In this document: one piece after another, positions 33,122 through 41,659 of the stretch | How the letters are laid out: each line of letters begins with the position of its first letter | Numbering within the stretch: position 1 is the stretch's first letter | Position numbers and translations under genes: made by a program | The notes under the pieces: model-generated | The model's input: only the letters and a program-made list of their open reading frames with translations | What the model was told of the DNA's origin: nothing | Database searches by the model: none | Assembly: GCA_002698995.1 (NCBI GenBank) | Contig: PAAX01000009.1 | Coordinates: 1-42,799, forward strand | Reading direction: 5' to 3' | Length of the DNA: 42,799 nucleotides | Origin: Ignavibacteriota bacterium | GTDB lineage: Bacteria; Bacteroidota; Ignavibacteria; Ignavibacteriales; Melioribacteraceae

Positions 33122-34567
33122 ATGAGATATTTTTTATTGCTGTTTTTATTTGCCTCAACATATATCGCACAAATAATAGATACTAACAAAATAGATTCAT
33201 TCATTAATAAAACAAGAGAAAGACTAAATCTGCAAACCGGTTTTTCAATAAGTGTTGTAGTAAAGGATTCGATAATTTACAAAAAAGGTTACGGGTATAT
33301 TGATATAGATAATAAAACTAATACAACATCTGAAACTCCATTTTATATTGCATCGGCAACTAAATCATTTGTAGCTGCTTTGAATAAAATCTTAATGAAT
33401 GAAAAAGTTATAGATATTGACGAACCAATTTCTACTTATTTACCGGATTTCAAATTCCAAACAAAACCGCTTGATACAGAAACAATTTCTATTAGAGATT
33501 TGCTTACTCATAAACATGGAATTGTGAGTCTGCCGGCAGTTTTGCGAACAGCATTTACCGGAGATTATACCAAAGAAAAGCTTTTTGAACTTTATCAGAA
33601 TGCAGAATTTACCGGAGTAAATTTTAAATACTCAAATGACGGCTACGTTTTTAATTCATTGATTCTCGAAAAAGTAACGGGAAAAACTTGGCAGAATCTT
33701 CTTGAAGAAAAAATATTTATTCCGTTGGAAATGAATAATACAAGTAGTAAAGTTTCAGACTACACTTCTCTTGTACTGCCCAAAGCTTACAGCACAATTA
33801 ACGGTGAAATTAGAGAACTTCCTTTTCTTAAAGAAGATAAAACAATGCATGCCGCAGGTGGAATTATTTCTACCGCAGAAGATCTTTCTAATTGGTTGAT
33901 TTTCAATTTGGGAAATGAAGAATTTAACTCAAAAAAGATTTTACCAAAATCAGATTTAGATGAAATTCATTCAGCTCAGGTAAACTGTGAAAAAACATTC
34001 TGGAAATATAACAGGTATTCTTACGGACTTGGCTGGTATTTATCTGATTATAACGGAGAAACTTTAATTCATCATTTTGGCGGTTATACCGGTGCAAAAA
34101 GTCATATTTCATTTATGCCGGAATATAAAATTGGAATTGTTGCTTTAACTAACGATGAAGGAGACGGTTACTATTTAACTGAGATTGCAGCAGATTACGT
34201 TTATAATCTATTTACTGGGAAAGATGCTGATCAAATTGCAGAAGAAGAATTGAAGATAATTCTAAATAATCAAGAAGAAGCTAATTCAGTAGAAAAAGAA
34301 GAGAAGTCGAAAATTAAATCTGATTGGAACTCAGAATTATTAGTAGGTGAATATTACAGTGAAGATTTTGGACAGGTAGTTATAAATGAAAATCTGCATT
34401 TAAAATTCGGCAACTTAAACGGCGATTTAATTCCAAGTGATAATAAAAAGTTCATCTGCGATTTGAAAGCTTTCAGATTAAAAGTAGAATTTACTGAAGA
34501 AGATGGAAAGGTGATTGAATTAATTTTACATGGACCAACTTCATTGGTTTTTCAAAAAGTGAAGTAA
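33122..34567 (+). CDS. secreted serine hydrolase, beta-lactamase class C fold
   Basis: A 481-residue exported hydrolase, paralogous to the one at 14567. The signal peptide ends near residue 16 (ASTYIAQ). SxxK is S78-A-T-K81 in YIASATKSFVAAL. The second motif is YSN in FKYSNDGYVF, and the third HFG in LIHHFGGYTGAKS. The C-terminal part after about residue 395 is a small beta domain (LVGEYYSEDFGQVVINE). The substrate is unknown. AAAGGAG sits 6 bases before the ATG. It diverges from dctP and ends against a hairpin. Confidence 0.9.
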   Translation: MRYFLLLFLFASTYIAQIIDTNKIDSFINKTRERLNLQTGFSISVVVKDSIIYKKGYGYIDIDNKTNTTSETPFYIASATKSFVAALNKILMNEKVIDIDEPISTYLPDFKFQTKPLDTETISIRDLLTHKHGIVSLPAVLRTAFTGDYTKEKLFELYQNAEFTGVNFKYSNDGYVFNSLILEKVTGKTWQNLLEEKIFIPLEMNNTSSKVSDYTSLVLPKAYSTINGEIRELPFLKEDKTMHAAGGIISTAEDLSNWLIFNLGNEEFNSKKILPKSDLDEIHSAQVNCEKTFWKYNRYSYGLGWYLSDYNGETLIHHFGGYTGAKSHISFMPEYKIGIVALTNDEGDGYYLTEIAADYVYNLFTGKDADQIAEEELKIILNNQEEANSVEKEEKSKIKSDWNSELLVGEYYSEDFGQVVINENLHLKFGNLNGDLIPSDNKKFICDLKAFRLKVEFTEEDGKVIELILHGPTSLVFQKVK

Positions 34568-34605
34568 TTTATGTTAACTGATTTATTAAGTGAACATTTA
34601 TTTGA

Positions 34606-34633
34606 AGGAGTATTGCAGCAGAGCAATACTCCT
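34606..34633. terminator. hairpin between convergent genes
   Basis: AGGAGTATTGC pairs perfectly with GCAATACTCCT around AGCAGA. The flanks are AT-rich without a long T run. It lies between the hydrolase and the prohibitin-like gene and could serve both. Confidence 0.65.
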
Positions 34634-34673
34634 AATTAAAGTTACTAATAACAATTGACCAATGACTAATTAA

Positions 34674-35546
34674 TTATTTATCACCGCCAAGAATAATCGG
34701 TAAACCATCTTTACCGGAACCAATTACTACAATTTTAGAATTATTTGAACTTGCTAATTTTTCCGTAGCTTCAATTCCTTTCCATTTCAAAAGCTGCTCG
34801 CTAATTCCTTTAGAAACTATTTCTTGGAAATCCGAAATACCTTTTGCTTCAATTCTTTTTCTGTCGGCTTCCTGTTCTTCTTTCCTAAGAACAAACTGCA
34901 TTCTTTGCGATTCCTGCTCGGCTTTCAATTTTTCTTCTATTGATGCTGTTAATCCGGGAGGAAGAATAATTTGCCTCATAGGGGCATTTTCAACTAAAAT
35001 TCCTCTTGGTTCAACAAGAGTTTGTAATTCATCTCTTATAGATGTCTGCAGCTCTTCTCTTGATGCAGTATATAGAGCTTTAGCTTCGTACTTAGCTGTA
35101 ACTCCTCTAACTACCGATCTGAACTGAGGAGTAAGAATTATTTCTTGATAATTTGGTCCGACAGTTTTATAAATTTTTGATGCATTTTCTGGATCGAGAG
35201 AAAACAATAAACTTAGCTCTAATTGAACGCTTAACCCTTCTTTAGAAGGAACCGCCATTGTTTCTTTGAATTCCTGCGTCTTGATACTGAACAACTGAAC
35301 TTTAGCCATTGGGTTAACAAAGTTGATTCCCGCTTTCAAAGTATTTTCACTTACGTTACCAAAGAAATCGACAACACCAACGGAACCAGCAGGAACAACG
35401 GTTATTGCTTGGAGAATAGCTACTACGGCTCCGGCTAATACTCCCAATGAAGCAAAAACAGATTCTTGTTTTCTTCCTACTTTTCTAAAATTACTTGCTA
35501 CAACAAATGCAGCAATTGCGAACACTATTGCAAAAATGAATAACAT
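34674..35546 (-). CDS. prohibitin-like SPFH/Band 7 protein
   Basis: A 290-residue membrane-anchored SPFH protein. It begins with MLFIFAIVFAIAAFVVASNF and a second hydrophobic stretch at about 30-48, then GSVGVVDFFGNVSENTLKAG, VNPMAKVQLFSIKTQEFKET and FRSVVRGVTAKYEAKALYT. A coiled-coil rich in Glu, Lys and Arg (LKAEQESQRMQFVLRKEEQE) follows. This order is typical of prohibitin/HflK-type proteins, which form large ring assemblies and often control membrane proteases. GGAGG before the ATG is strong. The nucleoside phosphorylase gene is 24 bp upstream on the same strand, so they may form an operon. Confidence 0.92.
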   Translation of the reverse strand: MLFIFAIVFAIAAFVVASNFRKVGRKQESVFASLGVLAGAVVAILQAITVVPAGSVGVVDFFGNVSENTLKAGINFVNPMAKVQLFSIKTQEFKETMAVPSKEGLSVQLELSLLFSLDPENASKIYKTVGPNYQEIILTPQFRSVVRGVTAKYEAKALYTASREELQTSIRDELQTLVEPRGILVENAPMRQIILPPGLTASIEEKLKAEQESQRMQFVLRKEEQEADRKRIEAKGISDFQEIVSKGISEQLLKWKGIEATEKLASSNNSKIVVIGSGKDGLPIILGGDK

Positions 35547-35570
35547 TTTCCCTCCTATTATTAAATAAAC

Positions 35571-36875
35571 TTATCTTAAAACTGCTTTTATCAGTTTAGG
35601 TGCTTTTACTTTTTCTTTGCTGAATTCAACAGCAGATAAAATTCTTTCCTTCACTTTATCTATTGATGATTTATTATCAGTATAGATTTCAGCAATTACA
35701 TCCCCTTTATTAATTTTGTTTCCGATTTTAGAATTAAAAATAATTCCAGCTTTCGGATCAATCTTATCCTCTTTTGTTAGTCTGCCTGCTCCTAATTCCA
35801 ATGAAGCCATACCAATTTGGTAATTGTCAATTGCTTTAAGGCTGCCAGATTTATCAGCGTAAATCTTTTCGGAATATTTTGATTTTTTGTATTTGTCAGG
35901 ATTTTTCAACAAAGATACATCACCATTCTGCAGTTTTGTTATCTCAACAAATTTGTCAAATGCTTTTCCGCTGGCAATCATTTCTTTAGATATCTCTATT
36001 CCTTCATTAATTGATTTAGCTTTTCCGCCGAGATAAATCATAGCCCCGGAAAGATTAAAAGTTACTTCGCATAAATCTTCAACATATTCACCTTGTAAAA
36101 CTTTTATCGATTCATAAACTTCAAACCAGTTCCCAATGTAATTTCCTAAAGGCTGGTTCATATCTGTAATAAAAGCAATAACTTTTTTATTAAACGATTT
36201 TGCAGTATTTATTAAAGAATTTGCTAATGCTTTAGAATCAGATAAATTTTTCATAAACGCACCGCTTCCGGTTTTAACATCAAGAACAAGTCCGTCAATT
36301 CCTTCAGCCAATTTTTTGCTCATAATACTTGCAGTTATTAATGGAATTGATTCGACAGTAGCGGTAACATCTCTTAAACCGTAAATTAATTTATCAGCTG
36401 GAGCAATATCTTTTGTCTGCCCGATTAAAACAGCTCCGCATTTTTTTAATACTGATTTATATTGAGTTAAATTGAGATTTACATCAAAACCGGTTATAGA
36501 TTCTAATTTATCTAATGTTCCTCCGGTATGTCCTAATCCTCTTCCCGAAATCATTGGAACTTTAACTCCCGCTGCTGCGACAATAGGTGCAAGAATTAAT
36601 GAAGTTTTGTCACCAACTCCGCCGGTTGAATGTTTATCAACTTTTACTCCTTCAATTTTTGATAGATCAATAACCTTACCGCTGTACAGCATAGATTTTG
36701 TTAATGCCGCTGTCTCTTTTTTATTCAATCCGTTTAAGAATGAAGCCATTAAGAAAGCTGAAAATTGGTAATCCGGAATTTTCCCTTTGGAATAATTCTG
36801 TACTAAAAAATCAATTTCCTCATCTGTTAATTGTTGTTTTTCTCTCTTCTTTTTAATTAGTTCTACAGTATTCAT
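35571..36875 (-). CDS. deoA: pyrimidine-nucleoside / thymidine phosphorylase
   Basis: Splits thymidine, and in the wider-range form uridine and deoxyuridine, with phosphate to the free base and (deoxy)ribose 1-phosphate. The 434-residue length is right. The signature is SGRGLGHTGGTLDKLE. Other blocks are VDKHSTGGVGDKTSLIL, the phosphate-binding Lys-Ser-Thr region, LIYGLRDVTATVESIPLITA, SIMSKKLAEG and LDVKTGSGAFMK. Whether it is DeoA or the broader Pdp cannot be told from motifs. The prohibitin-like gene follows 24 bp later. Confidence 0.93.
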   Translation of the reverse strand: MNTVELIKKKREKQQLTDEEIDFLVQNYSKGKIPDYQFSAFLMASFLNGLNKKETAALTKSMLYSGKVIDLSKIEGVKVDKHSTGGVGDKTSLILAPIVAAAGVKVPMISGRGLGHTGGTLDKLESITGFDVNLNLTQYKSVLKKCGAVLIGQTKDIAPADKLIYGLRDVTATVESIPLITASIMSKKLAEGIDGLVLDVKTGSGAFMKNLSDSKALANSLINTAKSFNKKVIAFITDMNQPLGNYIGNWFEVYESIKVLQGEYVEDLCEVTFNLSGAMIYLGGKAKSINEGIEISKEMIASGKAFDKFVEITKLQNGDVSLLKNPDKYKKSKYSEKIYADKSGSLKAIDNYQIGMASLELGAGRLTKEDKIDPKAGIIFNSKIGNKINKGDVIAEIYTDNKSSIDKVKERILSAVEFSKEKVKAPKLIKAVLR

Positions 36876-36998
36876 TAATTATCCTGTTTTATTTTGTTTT
36901 CAAATTAATCAAAAAATGAAAGATATTTTAGAAAAAGGGGAATTAGGAACTTTTGATTTCTTTATTTTATTTAATGATGCAAATTAATTAGGAGTTAT

Positions 36999-37943
36999 AT
37001 GAGTATTATAGAAATAATTTTGTACTTAGTATTCGGTTTAATTTTATTGGTTTTAGGAGGTGAAGGTTTAGTTAGAGGAAGTTCTGCTTTAGCCGCAAGA
37101 TTTGGTGTAACTCCACTTTTAATTGGATTAACAATTGTAGCATTCGGTACCAGTAGTCCGGAGCTTGTTGTTTCTCTTCAAGCAGCATTAAAAGGAAACT
37201 CCGATATAAGTCTTGGAAACATCATCGGCTCCAACATAGGCAATATTGGTTTGATACTTGGGATATCTGCTCTGATAATGCCACTTAAAGTTCAAGTGCA
37301 AATCATAAGAAAAGAAATTCCATTTATGATTTTAATCTCGGTTTTGATTGCGGCTTTAATTCTAACGGTTGATTCATTTTCATTTGTGCATGGATTGATA
37401 TTTTTCTTGATGCTGATTACTTACCTTTTCTTTGCAATAAAAAATTCTAAAAAGGAAGTAATTACTGAAGAAATAATTGAAGAATACACTCCACAAAAAT
37501 TAAATGCAGGTTTATCTATTGTTTTTATAATTGCCGGATTAGCCGGATTGATTTTCGGTTCCGATCTTTTTGTTAAAGGGGCTGTTGAAGTTGCTAAAAT
37601 ATTTGGCATTAGTGATTTAGTAATCGGATTAACAATTGTTGCTGTAGGTACAAGTCTGCCCGAACTTGTTACATCGGTAATTGCTGCAATTAAAAAAGAG
37701 ACCGATATAGCAATCGGAAATATTGTGGGCTCCAACATTTTCAACCTTTTGGGAATACTTGGAATTACCGGAATGGTAAAGGAAATAAATCTTAATTCAA
37801 TTACTTATGCCGATTTAGGAGTTTTCATTTTATTTGCAGTTTTAATACTACCATTAAGCAGAACAAAATTTGTACTTCAAAGATGGGAAGGAGCATTACT
37901 TCTTGCAGTTTATGCCGGTTATGTTGCTTATTTAGTTTATTAA
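36999..37943 (+). CDS. calcium/sodium antiporter (CaCA, YrbG-like)
   Basis: A 314-residue inner-membrane exchanger with ten helices in two inverted repeats. The alpha repeats are FGTSSPELVVSLQAAL with IIGSNIGNIGLILG, and VGTSLPELVTSVIAAI with IVGSNIFNLLGILG; both keep the acidic residue that binds the ions. It likely moves Ca2+ or Na+ against protons or each other. TTAGGAGTTAT gives an AGGAG just before the ATG. It diverges from the phosphorylase gene and is 93 bp before pepT. Confidence 0.95.
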   Translation: MSIIEIILYLVFGLILLVLGGEGLVRGSSALAARFGVTPLLIGLTIVAFGTSSPELVVSLQAALKGNSDISLGNIIGSNIGNIGLILGISALIMPLKVQVQIIRKEIPFMILISVLIAALILTVDSFSFVHGLIFFLMLITYLFFAIKNSKKEVITEEIIEEYTPQKLNAGLSIVFIIAGLAGLIFGSDLFVKGAVEVAKIFGISDLVIGLTIVAVGTSLPELVTSVIAAIKKETDIAIGNIVGSNIFNLLGILGITGMVKEINLNSITYADLGVFILFAVLILPLSRTKFVLQRWEGALLLAVYAGYVAYLVY

Positions 37944-38036
37944 AGAAGGATGAATGCTAAATAGATTGTTTGTTTAATTTTCTCAATTTCTATATAATTG
38001 ATAATCTTATAAAAAGAAAAATTAAATGAGGTTTGT

Positions 38037-39281
38037 ATGTTCGATCCTAATTATAAGTACACTGTAGTTGACAGATTTTTAAAATATGTAAAGTATGATA
38101 CTCAATCAGATGAAGAATCAACAACATTTCCTAGTGATCCGAAACAGTTAGAATTATCAAAAGATTTGGTTACTGAATTATTGGAACTCGGTTTGAAAGA
38201 TGCGCATATGGATGAAAACGGATATGTTATTGCAACACTTCCATCAAATTCAGAAAAAGATGTAACAACAATCGGTTTTATTGCTCACGTTGATACATCA
38301 CCAGCGGTTTCCGGTAAAGATGTAAATCCTCAAATTGTTAGAAATTACCAAGGAGGTGATATTGAACTTCCTAACGGTAAAAAAATTGAAGCCGCATTTA
38401 ATCCCGAGTTAAAAGATTTGGTAGGTTATGATATTATAACAACCGACGGAACAACTCTATTAGGAGCAGATGATAAAGCCGGTATCGCAGAAATTATGGA
38501 TGCATTAAATTATTTGGTTACTCATCCTGAAGTTAAACATGGTACTGTTAAAATCTGCTTTACACCTGATGAAGAAGTTGGGCGTGGTACCGAAAAATTT
38601 GATGTAGCAAAGTTCGGCGCTAAATATGCCTACACAATTGACGGCTCAACAAGAGGTGAAGTAGAAACAGAAACATTTAGTGCAGATGCAGTTGTTATTA
38701 AAATTCATGGAATTAATGTTCATCCAGGTTATGCTAAGGGAAAAATGGTAAACTCTCAGAAAGTTGCTGCAAGATTTATAGAATCACTTCCAAAAGATAA
38801 TCTTTCTCCCGAAACTACAGCCGGAAGAGAAGGTTATGTTCATCCTGTATCTATGAATGGTAATGAAGAATTGACTACACTTAAATTTATCATTAGAGAT
38901 TTTGTTGATACCAAACTTAAAGAGTTTGAAACCATGCTTGAAAATCTTGTTAAAAAAGCGGTTGAAGAATTCCCCGGTGCTAAATATGAATTTGAAGTTA
39001 TTGAACAATACAGAAATATGAAAAATGTTCTCAATGAACATCCGCAAGTTGAAGAATATGCTTTGGAATCATTAAAACGCTTAAATATTACTCCTATCCA
39101 ATCCGCTATTAGAGGTGGAACAGATGGATCAAGATTAAGTTATATGGGGCTTCCAACTCCAAATCTTTTTGCGGGGGGACACAATTTCCACGCTATTACC
39201 GAATATGTTGCAATTCAAGATATGCAGGCTTCCGTTCAAAATATTGTTACAATTGCCCAAGTTTGGGAAGAAAAAGCATAA
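38037..39281 (+). CDS. pepT: peptidase T (tripeptidase)
   Basis: A zinc aminopeptidase of family M20 that cleaves the N-terminal residue from tripeptides in the cytoplasm. The 414-residue length is typical. Metal ligands are in GFIAHVDTSPAVSG (HxD), LLGADDKAGIAEIM, CFTPDEEVGRGTEKF (Glu pair), YTIDGSTRGEVETETFSAD and the C-terminal FAGGHNFHAITEYVAI. The dimerisation domain has IKIHGINVHPGYAKGKMVNS. GAGG about 5 bases before the ATG marks the start. A strong terminator follows. Confidence 0.96.
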   Translation: MFDPNYKYTVVDRFLKYVKYDTQSDEESTTFPSDPKQLELSKDLVTELLELGLKDAHMDENGYVIATLPSNSEKDVTTIGFIAHVDTSPAVSGKDVNPQIVRNYQGGDIELPNGKKIEAAFNPELKDLVGYDIITTDGTTLLGADDKAGIAEIMDALNYLVTHPEVKHGTVKICFTPDEEVGRGTEKFDVAKFGAKYAYTIDGSTRGEVETETFSADAVVIKIHGINVHPGYAKGKMVNSQKVAARFIESLPKDNLSPETTAGREGYVHPVSMNGNEELTTLKFIIRDFVDTKLKEFETMLENLVKKAVEEFPGAKYEFEVIEQYRNMKNVLNEHPQVEEYALESLKRLNITPIQSAIRGGTDGSRLSYMGLPTPNLFAGGHNFHAITEYVAIQDMQASVQNIVTIAQVWEEKA

Positions 39282-39295
39282 ATTTATTTTTTCCT

Positions 39296-39358
<63 letters not shown>

Positions 39359-39452
39359 CAGATCATCTAAATAATTCATAAAGACTCCCATATCATGCAG
39401 TGTTAATTATAGAAGAACTTTAATAGTTTTTAATAAACATTAATTGGAATTT

Positions 39453-40988
39453 ATGAAAACTATTACGAGTACTATTTTTCTTTGTCTTTTATTCAACTTA
39501 ACTGCACAGAACTTAACACAAAAATTAGAAGAGATTAAAAGTAAGTACAATGCAGTAGGAATGTCCATAGCAGTCGTTATAAATGACTCTGTTATTTTTA
39601 ATGAAGGTTTCGGCAAAAGAGATGTTAACAGAAATCTGAATATTGACGACAGCACCTTTTATAGAATTGCATCTGTTTCAAAAATGGTGACTGCAACTGC
39701 TTTAATGATTTTACATGATGAAGGTTTATTTAAATTAGATGATGATGTTAGTGAACACTTGGGTTTTACATTACGGAATCCGAATTTTCCTAATGATGTA
39801 ATTACAGTTGAAGATATACTTAATCATACATCAAGTCTGCGAGATGGAAGTGCTTATGATAATTTTCTAAGTGCAACTTACAATAATTATAATCCGCCAA
39901 ACATAATAGAATTATTAACTCCCGGCGGAGATTATTATAATTCATCTCTCTTCAGCAGCACAAAAAGACCAGCAGCAGATTATTTCAATTATGCAAATAT
40001 CAATTATGGTATTGTAGGTACCTTAGTTGAAAAACTATCTGGCCAAAGGTTCGATCAGTTTTGCAGAGATAGAATTTTTATTCCTTTAAATATGAGTGCA
40101 AGTTTTAATGTAACTGATTTACCCAACATTAATAATTCTGCAGTATTGTATCGCAGACAAGGTTCAAACTGGATTCCTCAAGCAGAAAATTATTTGGGAG
40201 TAAAACCTCCTCCAAGAAATTTGAATAATTATGAAGTAGGAAATAACGGATTAATCTTTGCACCTCAAGGGGGACTAAGATGCAGCAGCTATGATCTTGC
40301 TAAATTTATGATAATGCACATGAATAACGGTATATATAAAGGAACAAGAATTATTAGTGATTCTGTCGCACAATTAATGCACAAACCACGCTGGATATTT
40401 AACGGGAGCAATGGAAATAATTATTACGGAATTTTTAATGCTTACGGTATTGGAAATAATAGAACTTCAGATTTATTACCTGATGAAGAATTATTTGGTC
40501 ATCCCGGAGAAGCTTATGGATTGATAAGTGATTTATACTTTTCTAAAGAAAAAGATTATGGCATAATTTTCATTACAAATGGAGGCGAATGGGGATATGG
40601 CGATTATTCCGGTTGGTATAATATTGAGGAAGAAATTTTTAATGCTTGTCTGGATGAACTAGAAAATTTGACTGTCGGCGGAATTAATAATATTGAGAAT
40701 AATTTCAATTTTATTTTAGAACAAAACTATCCGAATCCTTTTAATCCTTCTACCAGTATTGAGTACTCAGTACCAAAAGTTGTGTCGACTCATGAGTTGT
40801 CCGTACATGTTACACTGAGAGTTTATGATATTCTTGGGAAAGAAGTTGCTGAATTAGTTAATGAGAGAAAAGATGCCGGAAAATATAAAATCAATTTTGA
40901 TGCTTCTGCTTTATCAAGCGGAATCTATTTCTATCAGTTACAAGCCGGTTCAATTATTCAAACAAAGAAACTTATCCTTCTTAAGTAG
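39453..40988 (+). CDS. T9SS-secreted serine hydrolase, beta-lactamase class C fold
   Basis: A 511-residue exported hydrolase fused to a T9SS sorting domain. I chose the ATG at 39453, which begins the signal peptide MKTITSTIFLCLLFNLTAQ, over a TTG at 39444. SxxK is S74-V-S-K77 in YRIASVSKMVTATAL. The second motif is YAN in FNYANINYG, the third HPG in LFGHPGEAYG. The catalytic domain ends near residue 410; residues about 420-511 are the sorting domain (NYPNPFNPSTSIEYSVP, YDILGKEVAELV, SSGIYFYQL, KKLILLK). Unlike the paralogs at 14567 and 33122 it should reach the cell surface. Its substrate is unknown. Confidence 0.92.
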   Translation: MKTITSTIFLCLLFNLTAQNLTQKLEEIKSKYNAVGMSIAVVINDSVIFNEGFGKRDVNRNLNIDDSTFYRIASVSKMVTATALMILHDEGLFKLDDDVSEHLGFTLRNPNFPNDVITVEDILNHTSSLRDGSAYDNFLSATYNNYNPPNIIELLTPGGDYYNSSLFSSTKRPAADYFNYANINYGIVGTLVEKLSGQRFDQFCRDRIFIPLNMSASFNVTDLPNINNSAVLYRRQGSNWIPQAENYLGVKPPPRNLNNYEVGNNGLIFAPQGGLRCSSYDLAKFMIMHMNNGIYKGTRIISDSVAQLMHKPRWIFNGSNGNNYYGIFNAYGIGNNRTSDLLPDEELFGHPGEAYGLISDLYFSKEKDYGIIFITNGGEWGYGDYSGWYNIEEEIFNACLDELENLTVGGINNIENNFNFILEQNYPNPFNPSTSIEYSVPKVVSTHELSVHVTLRVYDILGKEVAELVNERKDAGKYKINFDASALSSGIYFYQLQAGSIIQTKKLILLK

Positions 40989-41659
40989 TCACGTAAAAAC
41001 GTTTAGACGAAAAACGGAAAGAGGTAATGAATTGATTTTCTTGAATTGTGTAATTTTACTGGGTTTGTAAACTCAATTTTAAAGTTGACTAAATGAATGA
41101 ATGTAGTTTGTACATTCCCCCACTTTTTGCTTTAACATAACTACCAGATTATATATGATATCCTTTTTTTAAAAAATTAAAGCGGAAATTTGCTTCTTAA
41201 ATGATCTATATTTTGCATTCTCTAATCATATTAATAAATAATCACTTTATTAAATAATGTGATTTATAATTATTATTTAGAGAACTCAATTTAATGCGCT
41301 TAATTACTCATTAAAATCTAAACTTTCAATAATAATATTTTAGTAAAAAGTTTGTTTGAGTTAATTCCTATCAATATTGAATTTTGCTTGAAATTGTTGG
41401 TTGAAATACTAATTGACAATTAGAAAATTCAATCAATATTACTTATATAATTGAAAATGACTCATCAAGTTTCCCTCTTTTCTTACTAAATATTACAAGT
41501 AATACGAGTTCAATTTGAAAATATAGTTTTATTTACTGCAGATTTTACGCGCTTACTTCAAAATATTCTCACTTACTTCTTTTTATTAAATAATTATGTT
41601 TAGAGTTTCGATAATTAATAGTCCTTTTAAACATTTTTTTAATAATTAATGGAGCAATG
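40989..41659 (+). other. 670-bp AT-rich intergenic region
   Basis: No accepted gene on either strand. It holds a long imperfect hairpin (41218-41284) and a looser inverted pair AATATTGAATTTT and AAAATTCAATCAATATT about 60 bp apart near 41372-41440. I see no clear sigma-28-like promoter for the chemoreceptor and no small RNA I can name. Confidence 0.5.
41218..41284. repeat. 67-nt imperfect AT-rich inverted repeat
   Basis: Outer arms TTCTCTAA and TTAGAGAA are perfect. Inside, ATCACTTTATT-AA-ATAATGTGAT (41241-41263) forms the centre with one or two mismatches. The whole can fold into one long hairpin about 375 bp before the chemoreceptor gene. Confidence 0.6.

Noticed and set aside
36472-36771. 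99-codon plus-strand frame inside the nucleoside phosphorylase gene
   Set aside because: Antisense shadow of the conserved SGRGLGHTGG region; no start signal.
37421-37744. 107-codon minus-strand frame inside the Ca/Na antiporter gene
   Set aside because: Antisense of the second alpha repeat and flanks; composition reflects the opposite strand.
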